Below, piece by piece: positions 1 to 11,755 of a DNA stretch of 36,250 nt. Made by a program: the position numbers and the translations under genes. How positions within the stretch are numbered: position 1 is the first letter of the stretch; each line of letters starts with the position of its first letter. The DNA is from Paramecium octaurelia (taxonomy: Eukaryota; Ciliophora; Oligohymenophorea; Peniculida; Parameciidae), in assembly GCA_905182995.1 (NCBI GenBank), contig CAJJDP010000019.1, forward strand, positions 39,620-75,869, read 5' to 3'. The notes below the pieces were generated by a model. That model made no database searches. It was not told where the DNA came from and worked only from the letters and a program-made list of their open reading frames with translations.

Positions 1-240
1 TAACCATCCTCAATAGGATATAGCCCCAGCTAGGCCCTAGATGGCTCCGAGTTTAATTAGTATTTCCTATCAGTCTAGGGGGAGGGACATGGTTGTCTTC
101 AGACACAGCTGGAACACTTATTTATTGTCACATTGATGTTATTGCTGATAATAGGGGTTTTTCGGCCTCGTCCAAACATTAAGAAATACATCAGCCATGC
201 CAATGTCCCATAATGAACTTTTCTCTGGGGACTTTCTTTG
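1..240. other. GC-richer non-coding patch
   Basis: This stretch has visibly more G and C than the very AT-rich DNA after it, with runs such as the G-rich block near 80-90. I find no reading frame with ciliate codon character and no tRNA or rRNA signature that I recognise. It may be the edge of a repeat or an element continuing left of the window. A second GC-richer patch lies near 8290-8515. Confidence 0.35.
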
Positions 241-548
241 AAATAATAGTTAATTTCATTTTTATGCTTAACCTATATAATTTACATAAAGATTAACTAC
301 TCTTGCTATACCATATTTTGGATAAACTGAAATTGCCTTGATGTCTTCATTTCCTAAACAACTTAAACCAAAATACACAAATTAATCATTCATTACCTAA
401 ATAATATTTTTAAGCAATTAAATAATATATTTAATTAGAAATTGTTATATTGCATTCAAATATTTTATGCTATTCATTAAAATTGCTTAATATTACATTA
501 AATATATAAGCATGAATGAAAATCCTATATATTAATATACAACAAATA

Positions 549-1090
549 ATTACCCTTTCTTACTTGTGCAGAACGATATGTAGTCTAAATGAAATTTAAC
601 TGCTTCTTGACATTGATTCTAAATTGTCAATACCATAAATTAATTCTTAAAGCAATACCCAAATATTGATATTAATCAATTAATTACATTTTATTGATTC
701 TTGAAATTTATATATCTATCACTTAATATTATAGAGAATATAAATTACTTCATAATTCAAATCCTTTATATTAAAATTTAAAATTAATTACCCTTCTTAA
801 TCCATACAGAATCATCATGTAGATATTCCTACATTGCATCATCTGATTGCATCTTGATATTTATTCAAAAATGTAATACAATTCCTAAATATTAATTATT
901 ACAATTAATTACCCTTCTTAATCCTTACAGAATCATCCTGTTGATATTCCTTCATTGTAACATATCATTGCATCTTGATATTCATTCAAATTTTTCCAAT
1001 TCATAAAATATCAATCAATTTATAATGCAATTCTTAATATTAATATTTAACAATTAATTACCCTTATTAATTCGCGGGCGAAGCAAGGTG
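549..1090. repeat. Diverged tandem unit of about 120-150 bp
   Basis: A motif close to AATTACCCTTCTTAATCC begins at 786 and 907, with weaker forms at about 549 and 1056. The 786 and 907 copies share most of the next ~80 bases, including a block like TACAGAATCATC and one like TTGCATCTTGATATT. The spacings are 121 and 149 bp, and about 237 bp (roughly two units) between the first and second. The array ends in an unusual GC-rich string at 1073-1092. No coding potential is seen. Confidence 0.6.
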
Positions 1091-1092
1091 CA

Positions 1093-1483
1093 GTAGAGAT
1101 CAACTGTTTCCATATATTTGATATTTTTTCTTCTTTGAATAATTGTGATTGAGAATAAAGGAATACATTGAAAAATTTTGGCTTTTAATTCTCATTATGT
1201 AAAAATACTAAAATTTTGTCGATATCAAATATATAAATACTTGAAAGTAATAAATTATTTATATGAATATTCAATTATAATTTAAGATCTTTATATGGAA
1301 TTGTTACTAATTTGTTGTATTTGATTCTATATTCTTTAAGAATCAAGTCGATGTGAGTTTTCACTTGTATAATTTATATCTATTCCAAAATGTTTACATA
1401 TCTTCCAAATAAAGTCTTTTGGGTTTATAGTATAAAAACTGAAAATATCGCAATAGAAATTCTAATAATATAAAAAAAAGAAA
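1093..1483. other. Upstream region of the WD gene
   Basis: AT-rich, with no independent gene. The WD gene's frame is already open from 1325 (an in-frame TGA lies at 1322-1324), and residues encoded at 1325-1483 could be an unrecognised N-terminal extension. A 27-nt GTA...TAG segment at 1430-1456 has intron-like ends and would leave the frame unchanged, so the sequence cannot decide whether it is spliced. Confidence 0.35.
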
Positions 1484-4175
1484 ATGAATTGTGAAATAAA
1501 GTTGATTGGAGATTTGTATGGGGTTTTGGTTTTATCTTAAGATGTTGATTAAGTGGTCTTTCCTATCCTAATTAAAATATTGAAAAGAGAGAAAATTTAA
1601 GACTGCTTAAAATTTCTCTCAGAACATCTAAATCTAAGGCAAGTCAAATAAGAAATATAAAAGGGAGAAAATTAATCATCATCATTTGGTAAGGAATAGA
1701 TGGACAATATTGAAAAGAGTAACATTGAGAGAATAGCAGATGTTCTCAAAAAACTTAAGGATAATGAATTTAATGAAAAGAATTACTCAATAGATGAATA
1801 CGAAGAAATTAAGAAAAATCTGATAATAAAAATATCTTGGGATAAGAAGATTATAGAATTCCTAAAATTTTTAACTCAACTTACTGGCTTGGATGAGAGA
1901 TACATATAGTGTGGATCAAATTCTCTTCATTTACTAGTTCTTATGAAAGTTGACTTGAAAGAATCATGTTTTGAGAATATAAGAATAAGAAATACTTCAA
2001 TTATAGGAGCTAACTTGGTAAGATGTGACTTAAGTGGATCTGAATTAGATAGTGTTATTATCAGTGGATTGAATTTGAATTCAGCCAAATTATTTAAATG
2101 TAAATGGAGGAATTTAAGAATAGATGAGTTAAATAAGTTTAGTGATCATAGTGGTTAAGTCAATTAAGTTTGCTTTTCTCCAGATGGTAAGTCATTAGCT
2201 TCTTGCAGTGAGGACCAATCTATTTGCTTGCGGAATGTTAAAACAGGGAAAAAAAAGTCCGTAATTAAAGGAGAGGGGAAAGTAAAATCATTATGCTTCT
2301 CACCGAATAATACGACTTTAGCTTTCAGTTGTTAAAAATTTGTGTATTTATGGAATTTTAAATCAAGGAAATAATTAGCAACTTTAAATGGCCATTTGGA
2401 TTTGGTTTATTCAGTCAATTTCTCTCCTGATGGTATTACATTAGCATCTGGTAGTGAAGATAACTCCATCCGTTTATGGGATGTTAAGACAGGATAATAA
2501 AAAGCCAAATTAGATAGTCATTCATCAGCTGTATTTTCAGTCAATTTCTCTCCTGATGGCTCAACATTAGCATCTGGTAGTAGCGATAAGAGTATTCGTT
2601 TATGGGATGTTAAGTCAGGATAATAAAAAGCCAAATTAGATGGCCATTCATCAGCTGTAAGGTCAGTCAATTTCTCTTCTGATGGTACTACATTAGCATC
2701 TGGGAGTTATGATAACTCTATGCGTTTATGGGATGTTAAGACTGGATAATAAAAAGCCAAATTAGATGGTCATTCATCAGCCGTAACTTCAGTCAATTTC
2801 TCTCCTGATTGAACTACGTTAGCATTTGGCAGTTATGATAACTCTGTCCGTTTATGGGATGTTAAGACTGGATAATAAAAAGCCAAATTAGATGGTCATT
2901 CAAGTTGGGTTAATTCAGTCTGTTTCTCTCCTGATGGTACTACAATAGCTTCTGGTAGTGGAGATAACTCTACCCATTTATGGAATGTTAAGACTGGATA
3001 ATAAAAAGCCAAATTAGATGGTCATTCTAATTATGTAACGTCAGTCAATTTCTCTCCTGATGGTATTACATTAACATCTGGTAGCAATGATAACTCTATC
3101 CGTTTATGGGATGTTAAGACAGGATAATAAAAAAACAAATTAGATGGTCATTCATCATCTGTAATATCAGTTAATTTCTCTCCTGATGGTACTACATTAG
3201 CATCTAGTAGTTGGGATAATTCTATCCGTTTATGGGATTTTAAGACAGGACAATAAAATGCAAAATTAGATGGTCATTCAAATTGGGTTAATTCAATCAA
3301 TTTTTCTCCTGATGGTACCACATTAGCATCTGGTAGCAGAGATTACTCTATCCGTTTATGGGATGTTAAGACAGGATAATAAAAAAACAAATTAGATGGT
3401 CATTCAGCATCTGTAATATCAGTTAATTTCTCTCCTGATGGTACTACATTAGCATCTGGTAGTTATGATAAGTCCATCCGTTTATGGGATGTTAAAATAG
3501 GATAATAAATAGCCAAATTAGATGGTCATTCAAGTTGTGTTAATTCAATTTGTTACTCTCATGATAGTACTACATTAGCATCTGGTAGTAGTGATAAGAC
3601 TATCCGTTTATGGGATGTTAAGACTGGATAATAAAAAGCCAAATTAGATGGTCATTCTAATTATGTAACGTCAGTCACTTTCTCTCCTGATGGCGCTACA
3701 TTAGCATCTGGTAGTTGGGATAAGTCTATCCGTTTATGGGATGTTAAGACAGGATAATAAAAAGCATAATTAGATGGTCATTCATATGCAGTCAATTCAA
3801 TTTGTTACTCTCCTGATGGTACTACATTAGCATCTGGTAGTGAAGATAACTCTATCCGTTTATGGGATGTTAGGACAGTATAAGAAATCTTATCTTCAGA
3901 TAATCGTTCTAAAGAGATTTTAGCATAATTTTAGCCTCCAAATTTGGAAAACAATATTCTTTTGGAGAGTGGTATTTATAATTTCTTATCATTTAGTTTC
4001 AGTTCCTATTACGATTCTTCTGATATCACAATAGCCAATATTTTAATCTTAAGGAGCTCTTATTTAGAGAGGAGAATTTGTAAATTACCAAGGTGTAGAT
4101 CTAAAACCATTATTCAAATCAAAAGGAAGTTTCATTTTAGAAAACTAATTGAAATATAATTACAATACAAATTGA
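1484..4175 (+). CDS. 14-repeat WD40 protein, intron-containing, with a premature TGA
   Basis: A WD-repeat (beta-propeller) scaffold protein of a family expanded in Paramecium; partners are unknown. The model is join(1484..3971, 3997..4175), 888 codons with TAA/TAG read as Gln. Residues 1-220 are a helical N-terminal region ([21 protein letters not shown]) and a short pentapeptide-like stretch ([16 protein letters not shown]). Two degenerate and then twelve 42-residue WD repeats follow, each near [17 protein letters not shown] and ending in [10 protein letters not shown]; fourteen would make two seven-blade propellers. Removing the 25-nt intron restores the conserved tail ([19 protein letters not shown]). 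The first ATG in the open frame is 1484; a second lies at 1700. In repeat 6 the codon at 2810-2812 is TGA, the only stop in this code, so the gene may make only 442 residues or be a young pseudogene. Confidence 0.85.
2375..3886 (+). repeat. Twelve tandem 126-bp WD40-coding repeats
   Basis: Twelve units of exactly 126 bp (starts at 2375, 2501, 2627 and so on to 3761) are highly similar at the DNA level, not just in protein. All but the last end in an in-frame TAA TAA or CAA TAA pair, or a similar form, encoding Gln-Gln. Uniform length and near-identity point to recent amplification or ongoing homogenisation. The units differ mainly at two exposed spots: the residues after LDGHS and the two residues after ASGS. 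Confidence 0.92.
3972..3996 (+). other. Predicted 25-nt intron
   Basis: The segment starts GTATTTATAA and ends CATTTAG: the modal length and end signals of Paramecium introns. Removing it shifts translation from a frame with no family resemblance to one giving the conserved WD-family tail through [19 protein letters not shown]. The same tail is encoded by the paralogue at the right end of the window, which supports the splice. Confidence 0.88.
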
Positions 4176-5393
4176 TTATTAATAATGTTCAATATAAATC
4201 ATGTCATATAATTTTACACTCTGCCCATTTTTTTACTTTACATTAAAAAAATCATAAGTCAAAAAATCATGAAGAATGGAGACTTTATAGGTATTGATTT
4301 TAAAATTAGTTTTAGCATTTGGAATTAGGTATGTAAGTTGAAAATTGGAGTTCAAGTAATAATAAGAAAATAGAAGTTTTTGGTTTTTAAAGGGAGGGAA
4401 TGTCTCTAGGACCTAAATTACTTTCCAAGTACACAGAATGAAAATTTAGCATAATCATTATTTAAATCTAAAGGTTGTTTAATTTTGATTAACTTTTGTT
4501 CGACTTTAAGCCAGTCTACATATAACTTTTGTACAATACTTGTTATATGAGGTTTCCAAACACTTTCCACGTTCACTTTTTACGTTAAGAACATTAATAA
4601 AAATAGTATTTACCTTATTCTCATGCATCCATGTTTAAGGAAAGATTTTATTATCCTACTCAGGTTTTATTAGTTGTGATTAATTTAGCAAAAGGCAAAT
4701 GAATTCTATTACAAAACAAAACAAGCAATTATTCTTGGATTTTTTTCATATAGTTTTATGATTCTATTTAGAAATTATTGTTTTTGATAATTGAATAAAA
4801 CTTCTGAATTACTAAAAGTATAGATATCCTGAGTAATAAAGATTAAATTAAAAAATTGATTTGGTTTGATTTATTAAAATTCAATTGTGGTTATGAAACT
4901 ACAATGAAGAAAGCAGTTTGTTCATCGTAGAATTAATTGATAAAATTTTACTTTCATGTTTAATTTTAATGGAGTTATCGTTTAATTAAATTAATCTAAT
5001 TGATATTGTTAATTGACACCATATCTGGTTGAAAAACCCAATAAGGAGTCTAATTTATCTATTTAATTTATAGAAACAAAAAATATGAAGCATCTCAACA
5101 ATTATTTATGGTGAATTTTTGTTGTTAATTTTATGATTTTTCTTATCAATTTGAATTTCGCCTTTCAGCATTATTCAGTCATTTTAGTTTTTTCATAATC
5201 TTTACGATTATTTTCTTATTTTAACAATATATATTCATTTTTATAATATGAATATATTCATACTAAAGGATAGATGAAAAAATCTAGATTCAACTGAAAT
5301 TTTCATTTAATTGGAAATATTCATTAGACTATGTTTTTTATATATGAGTTTAACCAAATGATTAGTGGAAAAATAGATTAATAAAAATTATAT
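4176..5393. other. AT-rich intergenic region, no gene seen
   Basis: About 1.2 kb with scattered stops in all frames and no translation that resembles a protein family. A minor inverted repeat (ATATAAC ... GTTATAT) lies near 4519-4548. I see nothing else to annotate. Confidence 0.5.
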
Positions 5394-7851
5394 ATGAGAC
5401 ACAGATATTCATCTTCTCACTCTTAAGCATTGAATGATATCATCTAGAATGTAGATTAGTAAGGAACCTAAAGAGAAGGACTTCATCAATGTAACTCAAT
5501 AGTTAACTTATATCCAATTATGCTGCCATCGATTAGTAAGGAAAGCCTACTTTCTTCAGCTAGAAACACATCTAATCAATCAGCCAAAACCTCTCACTTG
5601 AGGGAGAATGAATAATTATAGTTAATCAAGAATATCTCTCCATCATAAAAAATCTGATTTGACTCCTCTAACAATAAGATCTCATAGCCCTGTAAGCTAA
5701 TTTTAGTAGCAATATTTTGATGCTATAAAGAATGACAATTGTCAATAAGCTCTGACAATATTAATAAATATGATGATTCTATCTGTTGACTAAGATAACT
5801 TAAGTTAGTTAATTAAAATATTTAGAGTTGCATCGCTAACATTGTTACATTTTCAGAGAGTATGCAAAATCGATAATATACACAAAGAATACAATATTTT
5901 TAAGCGAATTTGCTCAAGATTTCGAAACCATTTAATGGGCATTACTACATTTTGGGAATCATATGCAAATAATTATAAAAATATGAGATTGGAAAAATCT
6001 TCATTAAAAAGGTATATTTTTCATTAGTGTAGAGTCTATAGAATTTGCATGGTTCATGTAAAATTTAGATGAGGAATTGAGATGCTATGAGGAATTGGGA
6101 AAGTTATGTTATTTCAACCATGAATTAAATCTTGCAAAACAGTTACATGAGATGAGCATGGTTGGTAATCAAAGAAGTGATTCGATTTTAAATATAAGTA
6201 AAAAAGGAATTCAATAATTGATCAATAATTACCCTCCATAATAGATATCTATTGATCAGAATATTCTATCAAAAATAATTGACTTTCCTTTTGTTATAAG
6301 AGCTACGAAAGAAGAGAGAGATACTTAGAATAGATATCTCAGATTGAAAAATTAGAATGTCTTATTATTGACAGAATGTATCCTCAAAGTGTAGAAGAGA
6401 TACTAAACAAAGTGTTATAAAATCATAATTTCTTTTTTGAGATTCCTATTCCAATTGACTCATCTTACAAATTTGTGAAGCCGAAATCAAGAAATGACAG
6501 AATTATATCTACTTAAATGATTACTTGGATTAAATTGGCTATAGAAAAATAAAAAAAATTCGGTATATAAATTCTAACCTAAACCTCCAGTTGAAAAAGT
6601 TTAAAAGAGAAAGCTTACCTTAGATTAAGCAGTGACTGAGAGGTTAAGGATAAGATTAGAAGTAGGATGGAAATAATATAAGAGATCAAATGCATGAAAC
6701 CAAAATATGATGATGTTATTCGATTGACGCATGAAAAGGATCATAAGAGAATTCATGAGCATTCTAAGAAAGAACATCTGAACTATTCAGAGTCATATTT
6801 TTTAAACAAAAACATAAAGGTTACTTTTAGGGTGCTTATTTAATGGTATAAATCGTTAATTACTTTTAATATTTATCTCTCAAAACCTTCCCAACAAATT
6901 TATTTATATGTAATGAGAGTTCAGAGTAAGGAAATAAATATCTAAATGATCTTGTTATAAAAGCTTTTTATTAACTCGAAAAGTATATGAATCTCTCTTA
7001 CATGATTATCAGTAAAAATAAAAGAGATATGGTTAAGGACACTTTTAAAATTATTTGTTGAAATTGATAGAGGGAGGAGTTTGTAGGGAAAAATTGAAAA
7101 ATAAATCAAATTCTAGAGCAACATTTATAAAAGTCAACTTAAACTAATTTCATTATTCTTAAATTGATTTCTTAATTGAATAGTACCTAAAAAACGATTT
7201 TTTTCTAATAACAGGATTGATTAATCTAATTTTAGCATTCCGATAATCAAGACAATCATTTATGCAGTATGAACCTTCTATTTCTAATGTCCAAACAGTA
7301 AAATATTTCTGGTCTATTGATGAACTTTAAGCTAAAAATACTTACAATAACTAGACTAGTGATGTGTTACCCATTGATATATATGCTAAAAGATGAAACA
7401 ATCAAGTTTATGTTTTGTAGGATTTATCAAGTCATCAAGTAATATAGAAATATTTTACATACATTGATTAGAATAATTTCAAATGACCTCTAAGTTAGTT
7501 ATATCCATCATATTGAAGAAATTATATACTGAGTTTAAACGTATTAATTGTTTGAACAATAATGATCTAAACAAGTTTACTTTTGAAACATTGATTAATT
7601 TTAAATTGCATATCTACTATTTTCATATGTCTTTAATTCAAAATAACAAATCTTGTGCTAAAATTACCAATATGATTAATATTATTCCAAGATATTAAAG
7701 ATTACACACTTTAAACAATATTTAGGGAGGCCAAATAAAATAAATCATAAGTTAAGTACTTACATTAGCTTAATTTTTTAAGTTTAAATTATGGACATCG
7801 GGCAATAATCTACAAACAATATTAGAAAACAAGCTAAACAAGTTAAATTGA
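5394..7851 (+). pseudogene. Broken gene of a large TPR-like Paramecium family
   Basis: Successive reading frames give consecutive parts of one protein: a Ser/Asn-rich N-terminus from ATG 5394, a helical TPR-like middle (CYEELGKLCYFNHELNLAKQ near 6080; LIIDRMYPQSVEEILNKVL near 6360), a conserved block (STQMITWIKLAIEKQKKFG near 6510) and a C-terminal domain (LVIKAFYQLEKYMNLSYMII near 6950; LITGLINLILAFRQSRQSF near 7200; KFTFETLINFKLHIYYFHM near 7570). The parts are joined only across frame changes near 5645 and 6330 and near 7484, with TGA codons at 6592, 7394 and 7484. I found no short intron that would repair these. The assignment to a Paramecium-expanded family is from memory of its motifs; biochemical function is unknown. 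A few lesions could be sequencing errors, but not so many. Confidence 0.72.
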
Positions 7852-8599
7852 ATATGAGAAGAAATAAGTTGTTATAATTTAAGTATTAACTTAAAATATT
7901 CATATATTCTAAAGTGACATGAAATAGAGTCTAAATTTGAATATAAAATAACACGTAACAAATAGAAATGAACATTTTTATATGTTTGGTTTTGAAAAAC
8001 ATTCTATATGCTTTCATTCAGAAATATAATATATTCTTCAATTAATATTTTCATGATTTATAATCATTAAACACATTANGAATAGTTTAGGACTCATGTA
8101 AGATGTGCTTATGTATATGAACTATTGAAAACAACTATGTATACCGCACCTTGCTTAGCTGGCATTAATTAACTAGGCTTACTAAAAATTAGTGAAAATA
8201 ACTAGAAATTGAAATAAAGAGGTATTGATATATGCTAAAACTATTAAGTAGAGGTTACTAAGTACGGTTTAAAAATCACTGTTATAAGAGAATTTTTCAG
8301 TTCTCAGCACTCTGCAACTCCTTCGAATAGCCGCCAACCTATAGACAAGGTTCTAAAATTTCAACAACTAAAAGGAAGGTAGTAGGCCTTTGCAAAAATT
8401 TTCATGTTCCTACCTAGAGAGGGAATCACTAAGTCGGATTTTTGTTCCGAAAGGTTCAACAGCTAGATAGTTCTCTCTACCATCCCCTAATCAACTGCAT
8501 AAAACATTTCCCCAGCTGATATGAAATAGAAAAATCTTAAAATACTGTATTAATATATTTTATTATAATATTATTTTGGATGATTAATGAATTGACATT
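7852..8599. other. Intergenic region with a contig break and a GC-richer patch
   Basis: An N at 8079 marks a gap or an ambiguous base; unlike the other three Ns, I see no duplicated flanks. Positions about 8290-8515 are noticeably richer in G and C. Read on the minus strand this patch is open for many codons apart from a TGA near its beginning, but the translation resembles nothing I recognise. An 11-mer at 8146-8156 is the reverse complement of one at 1081-1091. Confidence 0.4.
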
Positions 8600-11404
8600 T
8601 CAATTATGGACCTATTAATAATTATTTTTTTGATTTACTTAGCATTCAAAGCTCATCAAATCTTGATCAAAATTCTCACTCAGTTCCTTAAAAGGCTAAA
8701 AACAATCTGTATTCCGGAGTGCATATCGATGCTAAAAAAAATCTTTTTCTTTGAGAATCCATTATTATTCTGATATCAAATTTGATTTTTATCCATCCTC
8801 TTAGGTCTAATCCCTTATATTTTGCTCAAAAAAATAATATTTTAGTCCAAAATTTGGATGTTATAAACTAAATATTAGGTTATTGATTGCTTCTGTGAAT
8901 TATTTCTTGATCTTGCTAACTGATAAGATTATTATATAAAGCTGTTGAAATTTTTTGATATCTTGTTGAAATTTCTCATCAAGTGATTGAATTAATGAGT
9001 GGCAGCTTTAAATCGTAATTGATTAAGCAATTATTTGAAACTCTCCAGAGTCATCCAATCCATAGAATTTTATTAGATAAAAGTTTGCTGAAATTTTGCA
9101 ATTCTGTTATTTTGTTTGCGTTTCATTTGTAATTTATGTAGTTATACATTCACTTATAAATGCATAATCCTAGATAAATAATTACATATTGAATTATCCA
9201 CATTCAAGAATACTATTTAGCTATAAATCCTTCTTTAAGATATTAATTAAACCCTTTTAAGGGACTTTTTAAAGCCCTATCTTCCAATATAATTGTAAAA
9301 TTTTATCTAATTAGAAACTCTCAGTATTAAGAAATTAATAATCTTATGTTAACTTCTTTATTAATTTGGCATAAAACTCAGATCGGATTTCTAATAATAA
9401 ATCTTCATATATCAAGTAAGTTTTCTAGGACTTCTAAACAATTTATTGTTCTTAAACATTTTATTTTGGTTTATCTTACTAAATGTTTCTAAGATTGAGA
9501 AGTTTCTCTTAGTAGGATTGTAATTCAATTAATAATCTGTTTCTTTATTTTTTACTTGAGTGTGATGATTATGAGTTTCCTTCTTCAGGTAGTTATTATT
9601 GATCATTTTAAGAATGTGGTTTAGATCTTGATTATTGTAATTCATTGCTTAAAAAAAAAGTATTTGTGAACTATAATTCTGTAACTTTTTTTTTGAAATT
9701 ACTAAATTAACCTTTGCAATACCTTTCTTTTAGCAACAATGGCGATACTAATCCAGTTGGTTCTTGCTCTTAATAGCAAATTAAATATTCCTGTTGTAAA
9801 TCTTTTTATTGAAGTTATTGGCTGGAGTCTTATTATGATAAATCTTGTTGTTATACAAGTTAAAATTCATGTTAATCATATTGTTTAGTACTTGGCTACT
9901 CATAATCATTAGGAAGTTCTTTTTCATTTTGTATTTAAATTTCTTCTTAATTTAGTTTTGAATCTTTTGATTAGTATTATTAGAGCAAAATGAATTTTTC
10001 TGAATCTGTTTTCTTCCAAATTTTTTAATATCTTACGTAACTCGCAGTTACTTATGGATCCAATAAATACTATGAGGTGATAATGAATTAAAACTTTTTA
10101 TCTACCTCCAATTTAAATTTTTCTTTAAATTTTTGACAAATAAATTGAATTGGAATCATTTAAAACATACCTACGCATTTATTACAAACTCTGTTCTCAC
10201 TAGTTATTTCTAAGTGAATTTAGGAAAGCATAATTTAATGATTTTATTTGTATTTTTCTAAATCAATTTGTAAATTCTCAAATATTGATTTATCTAGGTA
10301 AATATCTGCCAAAAGAAACAAGATCAAAGTCCTTTCGCTATGAGGTTCAGAAAGATATTAGGTAAAATACAGAAAGGGTTCAGCTTATTATACTTATTTG
10401 GCAAAGTCATCCTAAAATTAAATATAATCTATAAATTATTTATCTTAAAATTTTCCTATTGGTTGTTTGAAATCAATTAGCTGTCCATCTATTTATTTGA
10501 AGACAAATCGTATGTTTCCGAATGCTATGTTATTTTTTCCAAAAATATATGCATCACTTAAAGATGCTTCTATGTTATTTTTTTAAAAGCTGAACAATTC
10601 AAAGTATGTAATAAAATCCTCCAAAAGAATGTTATAATCTAAATTCATATCAGCAATAATTTTATTCAGATATTCTACAAACATGTACTCGTTTTTATGA
10701 TCTCGACTTGGAACATCATGAAATACAACTTAGGAGTAGCATTAATTTTAGAGTTTTTATTGAAAATATTAACTTTACACACCCATTAATTTTTTGTAAT
10801 ACTCATCCTTCCAAGTCAATTCCACAAATTGAAGAAATAGTTCCTGAAGATCACTTCTATACAATATCAAAGAATATAAATAGTAGCTTAGAAGAGGGGG
10901 GAGTTAGAAAGGAGCAGATCGCTAAAATCCAAAACTCGAAAGCCAATAATACAAGATCTCCAATTAAAGCGCATCTGACTAAAAATTTTCGTGAAATTAT
11001 CTAAAATTTACCTCATCTTTTCTGAATGTATAAATATCATTCTAATCAATCTCATTCTCATTTTCTTTAATTGGGTTATTTGATTTTGAGTTATCTTAAT
11101 TTGATGATGAGCCACTATCATTATGTTCTTTCCATTTCTTATTTAAGAACTGATTTGAATTATCTTATTAGTTCTTTGGCTCTTTTCTATTTGAATCTTA
11201 AGAGTATGCAGGAATAGAATTAGAAAAACTTCTTCTTCTTAATTTCATGTCCTTGCTAGAAGATGCAGTTTATGTGGCATTTGATTTAATTGAAAAGTGA
11301 CTTTATTTTAAGTCCATTGAATTCCGTCTTTTTATTGTAGTTAATATCAAAACTTTAATATTCTTTCTGTCAGCGTGGGAATTCGCATTTATTTGATGAT
11401 ACAT
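8600..11404 (-). CDS. Intact 934-residue protein with a possible zinc-deaminase motif
   Basis: Reading TAA/TAG as Gln, this frame runs 935 codons without a TGA from ATG at 11404 to TGA at 8602-8600, far longer than chance allows at this composition. No intron is needed. Residues 1-128 are Ser/Asn/Lys-rich and low-complexity. About 129-450 look globular and contain EPHSERTLI (His355, Glu357) and, 49 residues after the Glu, RVCNKC (Cys407, Cys410) on a strand-like IHLEITSE. HxE followed by CxxC is the zinc-site arrangement of the cytidine-deaminase-like fold. A Gln-rich linker lies near 505-535, and the C-terminal third is helical, Lys/Gln-rich and possibly coiled (IQSLDEKFQQDIKKFQQLY). The gene call is firm; the deaminase reading is inference from a motif. 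Confidence 0.85.
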
Positions 11405-11755
11405 AATTTTAAGGTGATTTTAATAATATAAAATTTAATTAAATACCCGCCTAAAATGTAAAAACTATAAGCAAAATATAAGAGTGAATAGTTATGAAGT
11501 AGCAAATTTTAAAATTAATATTTTTAATTGTGAAGTTGTCAAATCCTTCTACTTTTTTGTGATGTATTAATAATGCTCGATCGCCCATATTAATTTTACA
11601 CTTAGAAAGGAGTTATGAGACATTATTATTAATTAATCATCAAACATATCTTGCAAGCTTTGCCTAGAAATTGTTTTCGATAATATTTATTTCATTAGTG
11701 AGAGGAGGGAATGAAATATTTTTCATAGATATACTTGAAATTGTTAGGGCGGTAT

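Noticed and set aside
2792..2822. Intron that would remove the TGA at 2810
   Set aside because: A 31-nt GT...TAG segment exists, but splicing it would shift the frame and destroy the propeller repeat.
3944..4159. C-terminal WD gene continuation in the unspliced frame
   Set aside because: The sequence has no family resemblance, and removing the 25-nt intron gives the conserved tail in another frame.
9412..10155. 248-codon minus-strand frame, Lys/Asn-rich
   Set aside because: It is a chance open frame overlapping the real gene; its composition simply follows AT content, while the neighbouring frame gives real protein.
10708..11004. 98-residue plus-strand ORF
   Set aside because: It lies opposite the 934-residue minus-strand gene, which is open throughout in code 6, so it is a shadow.
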